Shown: one piece after another, positions 23,780 through 28,288 of the stretch | How the letters are laid out: each line of letters starts with the position of its first letter | Numbering within the stretch: the stretch's first letter is position 1 | From: Desulfatibacillum aliphaticivorans DSM 15576 | GTDB taxonomy: Bacteria; Desulfobacterota; Desulfobacteria; Desulfobacterales; Desulfatibacillaceae | NCBI RefSeq assembly: GCF_000429905.1 | Contig: NZ_KE386983.1 | Span: 77,943 to 106,230, forward strand | Direction: 5' to 3' | Length of the DNA: 28,288 nt | Made by a program: the position numbers and the translations under genes | The notes under the pieces: model-generated | The model's input: the letters and a program-made list of their open reading frames with translations, nothing else | Databases searched by the model: none | What the model was told of the DNA's origin: nothing

Positions 23780-24621
23780 TGACAGCAGCAGCCAAATTTA
23801 CCGGCGACACCAAATATGTTCTCGACGAAGAACTCGCAAAAATAGTCAACATCTCCATGGCGCTTGAAATGCCCCTGCTTTTGAAAGGCGAGCCCGGAAC
23901 CGGCAAGACCATGCTGGCCCACGCCATTGCAAACGCCCTGAAGATGCCGCTCCTGGTGCTGAACGTCAAGTCCAGCATGAAGCTCGTGGAGTGCCTGTAC
24001 CAGTACGACACCCTGACCCGCCTGAACGACAGCCGGTTCGGCGACTCCAGCAGGGACGTATCCAACATCGAGGAATATATCAAGATGGGCAAGATCGGCC
24101 AGGCTTTTACGGCGGAGGAACGCACCATCCTTTTGATCGACGAGATCGACAAGGCCGACACGGACTTCCAGGACGACATGCTGGACGTTCTGGACCAGAT
24201 GGAATTCGACATCATCGAAATCGACAAGACCATCCCGGCCAAGAACAGGCCGGTCATGATCATCACGTCCAACGCCAAAAAGGACCTTTCCGATCCTTTC
24301 CTGGGCCGGTGCAACTTCCATCACATCGCCTTTCCCGATCCCAAAATGATGCGGAAAATCATCAAGGTGCATTTTCCCCAATTGAGCGACAGCCTGATGG
24401 AAATGGCCGTGGACACCTTTTATCGCCTGAGGGAGCTGGACGGCATTGAAAAGAAGCCGGCCACCCGCGAACTCATCAACTGGGTGCGGGCTTTGCAAGC
24501 GGACCCGGATTTCGAGCCTAAGAAAAAAATGAGCGATGTGCCTTACCTGGGCGTCCTGTTCAAGAAAAGCGGCGATTACGAACGGGCGGTTAATGCGTCC
24601 AACCGCCGCAGGATGTATTAA
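23779..24621 (+). CDS. MoxR-type AAA+ ATPase
   Basis: 280 residues. Walker A is GEPGTGKT (37-44) and Walker B is ILLIDEID (Asp121, Glu122). A sensor-1-like IITSNAKKDL and an arginine-finger-like FLGRC follow. Its ATG overlaps the TAA of the MetE-like gene, and the VWA gene begins three bases after its own stop. MoxR/CbbQ/NorQ ATPases act with VWA partners to activate enzymes or insert cofactors or metals. Tight coupling to a MetE-like gene suggests that this protein, or a partner of it, may be the client; that is inference. Confidence 0.92.
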   Translation: MTAAAKFTGDTKYVLDEELAKIVNISMALEMPLLLKGEPGTGKTMLAHAIANALKMPLLVLNVKSSMKLVECLYQYDTLTRLNDSRFGDSSRDVSNIEEYIKMGKIGQAFTAEERTILLIDEIDKADTDFQDDMLDVLDQMEFDIIEIDKTIPAKNRPVMIITSNAKKDLSDPFLGRCNFHHIAFPDPKMMRKIIKVHFPQLSDSLMEMAVDTFYRLRELDGIEKKPATRELINWVRALQADPDFEPKKKMSDVPYLGVLFKKSGDYERAVNASNRRRMY

Positions 24622-24624
24622 AAT

Positions 24625-25818
24625 ATGTTCGTTCCTTTTTTCTATATATTAAGAGAGGCCGGAGTTCCGGTCAGCCCCACGGCTTTCCTGACTCTCCAGA
24701 AGGCCCTGCGCATGGGCCTTATCACCTCCATCGACGATTTTTACACCTCGGCCCGGGCCATTCTGGTGAAAAGCGAGCGGTACTTTGACGTGTTCGACCA
24801 GGCTTTCGCCCATCATTTTGAAGGGGCGGAGATGCCGGAAAACGCGGGCGTGGAAATCGACGACTTCCTCCGAAATCTGCTGGAAGACTGGCTGAGCGAT
24901 CCTGAAACCGTGGCCGAAGCCTTGGGCATCAGCGAGGAAGAGGCCGCCAAGCTCTCTCCCGAAGAGCTGCTGGAGTACTTCAAGGAGCGCCTCAAAGACC
25001 AGGACGGCCGCCACGACGGCGGCAACAAGTGGATCGGTACGGGCGGAACCAGCCCCGTGGGCCACTCGGGCGTCCATCCCGGCGGCATGCGCGTCGGGGG
25101 GGTGTCCCGGAACAAGTCCGCGGTCAAGGTGGCCATGGAGCGCCGGTACAGGGACTACAGCCACCAGGGCCCTCTGCGCGAGGCCCTCATGGGCGAGGCC
25201 CTGAAACGCCTGCGTCATATGATCCCCGTAGGCCCCAAGGATCATGTCAACGTGGATGAAACCATCTACCAGACCACCCGGAACGGCGGGGAAATCGACA
25301 TTATTTTCGAACGCAGCATCAAGGACCGCCTTAAGGTTATCCTGTTGATCGATAACGGGGGCTGGTCCATGGACCCCTACATTCCCGTGGTCCAGACCTT
25401 GTTCGATTACGCCCGTGCCCAGTTCAAGGACATCAAAACCTATTTCTTCCACAACACCATTTACAGCGCGGTGTGGGAGGACCCCACCAGGCGCTTGAAG
25501 CCCGTGAGGGTGCGGGAGTTCACCCGCTTCGACCCGGACACCCGGCTCATCATTATTGGAGACGCCAGCATGGCGCCCTATGAATTGATGGCCGCGGATG
25601 GCTCCTTGTACGTGGACGAACGCAGCGGCCTTGCCTCGGTAGAGCAATTGAAGTTTTTAGCAGAGACGTTTAAACATAATTGCTGGTTTAATCCGGTGCC
25701 CAGCCGCATGTGGCGATATACACAGACGATACATAATATTTCCAATATCTTTCCAATGTTTGAGCTGACTTTGGACGGTTTGGATGAGGCTGTGACGCAC
25801 CTGATGCAAAAGCATTGA
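24625..25818 (+). CDS. CoxE-like von Willebrand factor A domain protein
   Basis: 397 residues. The N-terminal half (about 1-125) is helical and acidic, and is followed by a glycine-rich stretch (about 128-160). The VWA part begins near 235 with LKVILLIDNGGWSM. The metal site is degenerate: DNGGWS replaces DxSxS, and a second element, GDASMAPYEL, appears later. No signal or membrane segment is visible. It is the usual partner of the MoxR ATPase encoded just upstream and is the last gene of the operon. Such pairs work as ATP-driven chaperones or metal inserters for a client. The client is unknown. Confidence 0.85.
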   Translation: MFVPFFYILREAGVPVSPTAFLTLQKALRMGLITSIDDFYTSARAILVKSERYFDVFDQAFAHHFEGAEMPENAGVEIDDFLRNLLEDWLSDPETVAEALGISEEEAAKLSPEELLEYFKERLKDQDGRHDGGNKWIGTGGTSPVGHSGVHPGGMRVGGVSRNKSAVKVAMERRYRDYSHQGPLREALMGEALKRLRHMIPVGPKDHVNVDETIYQTTRNGGEIDIIFERSIKDRLKVILLIDNGGWSMDPYIPVVQTLFDYARAQFKDIKTYFFHNTIYSAVWEDPTRRLKPVRVREFTRFDPDTRLIIIGDASMAPYELMAADGSLYVDERSGLASVEQLKFLAETFKHNCWFNPVPSRMWRYTQTIHNISNIFPMFELTLDGLDEAVTHLMQKH

Positions 25819-25930
25819 TTTTTCAGGTAATCGGCTTTTCGGGTTGACTACAATCGACTTTCATGCAATTTAACTAAAATCAGAACTCGAACTGTTTTCT
25901 CCGTCAATCTGAGAATAGGAGCGTTTGTGT

Positions 25931-26611
25931 ATGGACGCAATGGAGATGGTCAGCCATATTCCCATGTTTCGCAGCCTGACCCCCGAGGACAGGGCGGAAC
26001 TTGCCTCCCTGTTACGGATTCAAAAAGTCAAGGCCGGCGAGGTTTTATTTCGCAAAGGAAGCGAAGGCACCACACTCTATTTGATTCAGAGCGGCGCCGT
26101 GAAAATCGTCCTGCCTTCCAGGCTGGGAGACGAAATGATCGTCACCATTTTTTCCGAAGGGGATTTCTTTGGAGAAATGGCGCTTCTGGACAATATGCCC
26201 CGGTCGGCCGACGCCATCGCTGTGGATCCCACGGTGCTGCTGTTGCTGAACCGGAGCGATTTTCTGCATTTTCTGCGGAAAAGCGACGGCGCCATCGAGG
26301 CCATCTTGTCCAGCCTGTCCATTCGCCTCAGGAGAACGGACGATCTTCTGGAAGACACCAGCTTCCTGAACATCCCGGCGCGGTTCGCCAAAAAGCTCCT
26401 GGAACTGGGAGACACCTTCGGCCGCCGTGACGGCGAAACCCTGAACATCAGCCTGCGTCTGACTCAAAAGGACCTGGCCGACATGGTGGGCGCCACTCGG
26501 GAAAGCATCAACAAGGAACTCCGGGTCTTGCGGGAGAAAGGAATTGTCTCCATCTCCGGAAGCTCCCTGACAATCAAGGATATCAGCCGCTTAAAACGCC
26601 GGGTGCGTTAA
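25931..26611 (+). CDS. Crp/Fnr-family transcriptional regulator
   Basis: 226 residues from the ATG at 25931. AGGAG nine bases upstream favours it over an in-frame TTG at 25925 and a later ATG at 25940. The N-terminal cyclic-nucleotide-binding domain (about 8-125) keeps the phosphate-binding cassette FGEMALLDNMPRSADA, including the Glu and the Arg-Ser pair that hold cAMP in CRP. It lacks the N-terminal cysteines of FNR. The C-terminal winged HTH has LTQKDLADMVGATRESINKE, and its recognition helix TRESINK is close to SRETVGR of E. coli CRP. A cyclic-nucleotide-responsive regulator is therefore likely. It is a single-gene unit closed by a strong terminator. Confidence 0.93.
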   Translation: MDAMEMVSHIPMFRSLTPEDRAELASLLRIQKVKAGEVLFRKGSEGTTLYLIQSGAVKIVLPSRLGDEMIVTIFSEGDFFGEMALLDNMPRSADAIAVDPTVLLLLNRSDFLHFLRKSDGAIEAILSSLSIRLRRTDDLLEDTSFLNIPARFAKKLLELGDTFGRRDGETLNISLRLTQKDLADMVGATRESINKELRVLREKGIVSISGSSLTIKDISRLKRRVR

Positions 26612-26631
26612 CCGGCCACGCATAAATATTC

Positions 26632-26683
26632 AAAGGGCGATGCCGCAAGCCCAATTCGGGCGGCCGGTCTTCGCCCTTTTTTT
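26632..26683 (+). terminator. Intrinsic terminator of the Crp-family gene
   Basis: AAAGGGCGA pairs perfectly with TCGCCCTTT (26632-26640 and 26671-26679) and runs into seven T residues. A smaller GCCC-AATTC-GGGC hairpin lies in the loop. The minus strand has only a weak T-run after the same stem, so it may stop the convergent gene less well. Confidence 0.85.
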
Positions 26684-26686
26684 GTC

Positions 26687-27661
26687 CTAAAAACTTAATT
26701 CCACCCCGGTATGAAGCGTAAAATCCGCAGCGGACCTGGAAAGATCTTCGGACATGGCCAGGTACGCGCCCCAGCCGGACTTCCACTGGTACTTGCCTCC
26801 AAAAGTTATCTCTCCGTAATCCCTGTCCAGAACGACGACCTGCGTGCCGCCATATGGGCTTTGCCAATACACGGATTGCACGAACCCGGAGAAACCCGGC
26901 GTGAATTGATAGGCCAAACCCAAAGCGCCGAAGCATGTGTCGGAAAAATCAATCTCCACATCCTCCAGGAAATCCGGCCTGGCCAACCACGTATATCCTC
27001 CAGCCAGGGACAAGGTCACCTTATCGTGAGGCTTGAAATCGGCCAGGACGGTCAGTTGGGCGTCCGTCCCTCCGGTTCCCATGACCTTGTCCGGGTCTCC
27101 TGTGGGGAGTTTAATCACGCCTTTGACGCTGGCAGTCATCCACGCGTTGGCGTAAACCCGCTTTTTCACCCCCAAACGGAGGTCTGCAATGCCGGACCCA
27201 ACGCCCGGATCGTCGAACCATGACTTGCCGTTCGAGGATATCTGATACCCGAACTGATCGTCCGGCCGCATGGACCGGCCAGAGTTTCCCACGCCTAAGG
27301 CGTCGTGGTAGCTTTCCAAAAAGGAATCCAGCACCCCGGAATTATAGGAAAGGAAACCCACATCCAGGGAGAGTTCGGAATCCCAGAAAAAACCCGCAGA
27401 AAAGCCCGTGGTCAATTGCAGGCACTCCATGTCCGCCAGAACGATATGATTAGGAGAGGTCATCAAGGCGAATTCGTTGGTATACCCAAGGTCCGCCCTG
27501 GCTTGAAACGTCTTTAATTGCAGCGGTTCAGCCGGCTCCAAAGAGGGGGCCAGGTAAAAACGATTGACGCCCGATTGATTTCCTCCGGGAATGGAGAAAG
27601 CCTCCGCCTGCCCAAGGCCAAAGGCCAGAAGCGCCAGCATTGAAATAATAAGTTTTTTCAT
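26687..27661 (-). CDS. Outer-membrane beta-barrel-like protein (DUF3187-like)
   Basis: 324 residues from the ATG at 27661, with AGGA six bases upstream; the frame stays open to 27772 but that part has no features. Residues 1-22 are a clear signal peptide (MKKLIISMLALLAFGLGQAE). The rest alternates polar and hydrophobic residues in strand-like stretches and ends in FTLHTGVELSF, a final aromatic as in outer-membrane barrels. IKLPTGDPDKVMGTGGTDAQ is a conserved-looking loop seen in DUF3187-type and related putative barrels. Transport or structural role unknown. It converges on the Crp gene and is divergent from the Lys/Ala/Glu-rich gene. Confidence 0.75.
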   Translation of the reverse strand: MKKLIISMLALLAFGLGQAEAFSIPGGNQSGVNRFYLAPSLEPAEPLQLKTFQARADLGYTNEFALMTSPNHIVLADMECLQLTTGFSAGFFWDSELSLDVGFLSYNSGVLDSFLESYHDALGVGNSGRSMRPDDQFGYQISSNGKSWFDDPGVGSGIADLRLGVKKRVYANAWMTASVKGVIKLPTGDPDKVMGTGGTDAQLTVLADFKPHDKVTLSLAGGYTWLARPDFLEDVEIDFSDTCFGALGLAYQFTPGFSGFVQSVYWQSPYGGTQVVVLDRDYGEITFGGKYQWKSGWGAYLAMSEDLSRSAADFTLHTGVELSF

Positions 27662-27830
27662 AAGAAGTCCTGAATCCAAGGGTTTTGGTTCGATAGGGGA
27701 AAATTTTCCAAAAATCGTATAACAGAATCGAGAAAAAACCAAGAGTCGCGCATCTGCTTTAACCATAATCAAGCGAAAACTCTTTACAAGTGCTTGAGAT
27801 TGTCATATAAAAACCCACTTCCCTTAAGGT

Positions 27831-27846
27831 TGTGATTTTTTTCACC
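27831..27846. promoter_or_regulatory. CRP-like binding site
   Basis: TGTGATTTTTTTCACC matches the TGTGA-N6-TCACA site of CRP-family proteins in nine of ten fixed bases. It lies between the divergent outer-membrane protein and Lys/Ala/Glu-rich genes, 1.2 kb from a gene for a CRP-type protein with a matching recognition helix. Confidence 0.5.
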
Positions 27847-27947
27847 CAAAATTTCACCACACTTCAGGGAGGCAGGGGACAAGTTTATTCAAACGTAATT
27901 TCGTGTGACATCAATATTGTAATCGCTGGGCATCGCGGAGGATATGC

Positions 27948-28288
27948 ATGGGAAAGAACAGTCTTATCAAATCCACAGAAGATAAAAACACTGAGGCGGA
28001 AGAAAAAGCCGCCGCCAAGCCTGCCAAGAAAGCGCGCGGCAAAAAGGCCGCCGCCAAAAAGAAGGAGCCGGCCGCTAAAAAAACCGAGACAAAAAAGGCT
28101 GCTCCCAAAAAAGATGTGAAGACAAAGACCGCGAAAAAGGAAGACGCAGCCAAGGACGCCGCCGCGGAAAAGAAAGCCGCTGAAGAAAAGGCCGCCAAGG
28201 AAGCAGCTGAGAAGAAGGCTGCGGAAGAAAAGGCCGCCGCCGAAAAGAAAGCCGCCGAGGAAAAGGCCGCCAAGGAAGCCGCTGAGAA
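27948..28288 (+). CDS. Lys/Ala/Glu-rich repeat protein (partial, runs off the right edge)
   Basis: The first 113 codons are open to the window end. GGAGG six bases upstream fixes the ATG at 27948; an ATG four bases earlier is in another frame that soon stops. After a short start (MGKNSLIKSTEDKNTEAEEK) the protein is almost only Lys, Ala and Glu, with basic PAKKARGKKAAAKKKEPAAK followed by AEEKAAKEAAEKKA-type helix repeats. The basic part resembles histone-H1-like or AlgP-like DNA-binding tails; the later part would form a single long alpha helix or coiled coil, as in TolA. There is no signal peptide or membrane segment in the visible part. The C-terminal domain, which would decide the role, lies outside the window. 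Confidence 0.75.
   Translation, partial: MGKNSLIKSTEDKNTEAEEKAAAKPAKKARGKKAAAKKKEPAAKKTETKKAAPKKDVKTKTAKKEDAAKDAAAEKKAAEEKAAKEAAEKKAAEEKAAAEKKAAEEKAAKEAAE
28164..28288 (+). repeat. Tandem 75-base coding repeat in the Lys/Ala/Glu-rich gene
   Basis: Two 50-base blocks, 28164-28213 and 28239-28288, are nearly identical and start 75 bases (25 codons) apart. They encode AEKKAAEEKAAKEAAE. The second ends at the window edge, so more copies may follow. Confidence 0.75.

Noticed and set aside
27911..28273. Minus-strand Ala/Phe/Ser-rich open frame opposite the Lys/Ala/Glu-rich gene
   Set aside because: It is the reverse complement of a low-complexity coding region; the plus frame has a strong ribosome-binding site and start.

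Overview
The window looks like chromosomal DNA of an anaerobic, fatty-acid- or hydrocarbon-degrading Desulfobacterota species, in the general style of Desulfatibacillum or Desulfococcus. This is inferred from gene content and codon style: a GC-rich genome, an acyl-CoA dehydrogenase/ETF cluster, an ADP-forming acyl-CoA synthetase, a stand-alone MetE-like protein and many PAS, TetR and Crp regulators. No rRNA, tRNA, CRISPR array, phage gene or transposase was seen.

Layout. (1) 1-2691 (minus, runs off the left edge): a DUF3999-type exported membrane protein. Its long cytoplasmic tail carries about ten copies of a motif resembling the FliM N-terminal CheY-docking peptide. (2) 2907-4046 (minus): an alpha/beta hydrolase. 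It is divergent from 4245-7796 (plus): acyl-CoA dehydrogenase, etfB, and an EtfA fused in frame to a complete XRE-cupin regulator. (3) 7867-9842 (minus): two tandem paralogous PAS-LuxR regulators. (4) 10522-12156 (plus): a TetR regulator, a deletion remnant of a radical SAM gene, and an acetoacetate-decarboxylase-family protein. A bidirectional terminator follows. (5) 12212-17387 (minus): a radical SAM/SPASM enzyme directly coupled to an LRV/HEAT-like repeat protein with a seven-cysteine C-terminal tail, then a second such protein with a four-cysteine tail. This is the best candidate for an undescribed peptide/protein-maturation system. (6) 17752-20639 (minus): TetR regulator plus ADP-forming acyl-CoA synthetase, with a perfect palindromic operator. 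(7) 21146-22336 (minus): exported M19 dipeptidase, divergent from 22694-25818 (plus): MetE-like protein, MoxR-type AAA ATPase and VWA protein in a tight operon. (8) 25931-26611 (plus): Crp-family regulator with a strong terminator; 26687-27661 (minus): outer-membrane beta-barrel-like protein; 27948-28288 (plus, runs off the right edge): a Lys/Ala/Glu-rich repeat protein. A CRP-like half-palindromic site lies between the last two.

How the genes may work together. The ACAD and ETF genes form an electron-transferring beta-oxidation step whose ETF may report its own state through the fused DNA-binding module. The synthetase and TetR form a self-regulated acyl-CoA activation unit. The rSAM/LRV operon would modify cysteine-rich tails of two anchored solenoid proteins. 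Two dispersed repeat copies with matching ends (13975-14034 and 17623-17709) lie inside and just upstream of that operon. All functional statements rest on motifs read by eye; no database search was run.
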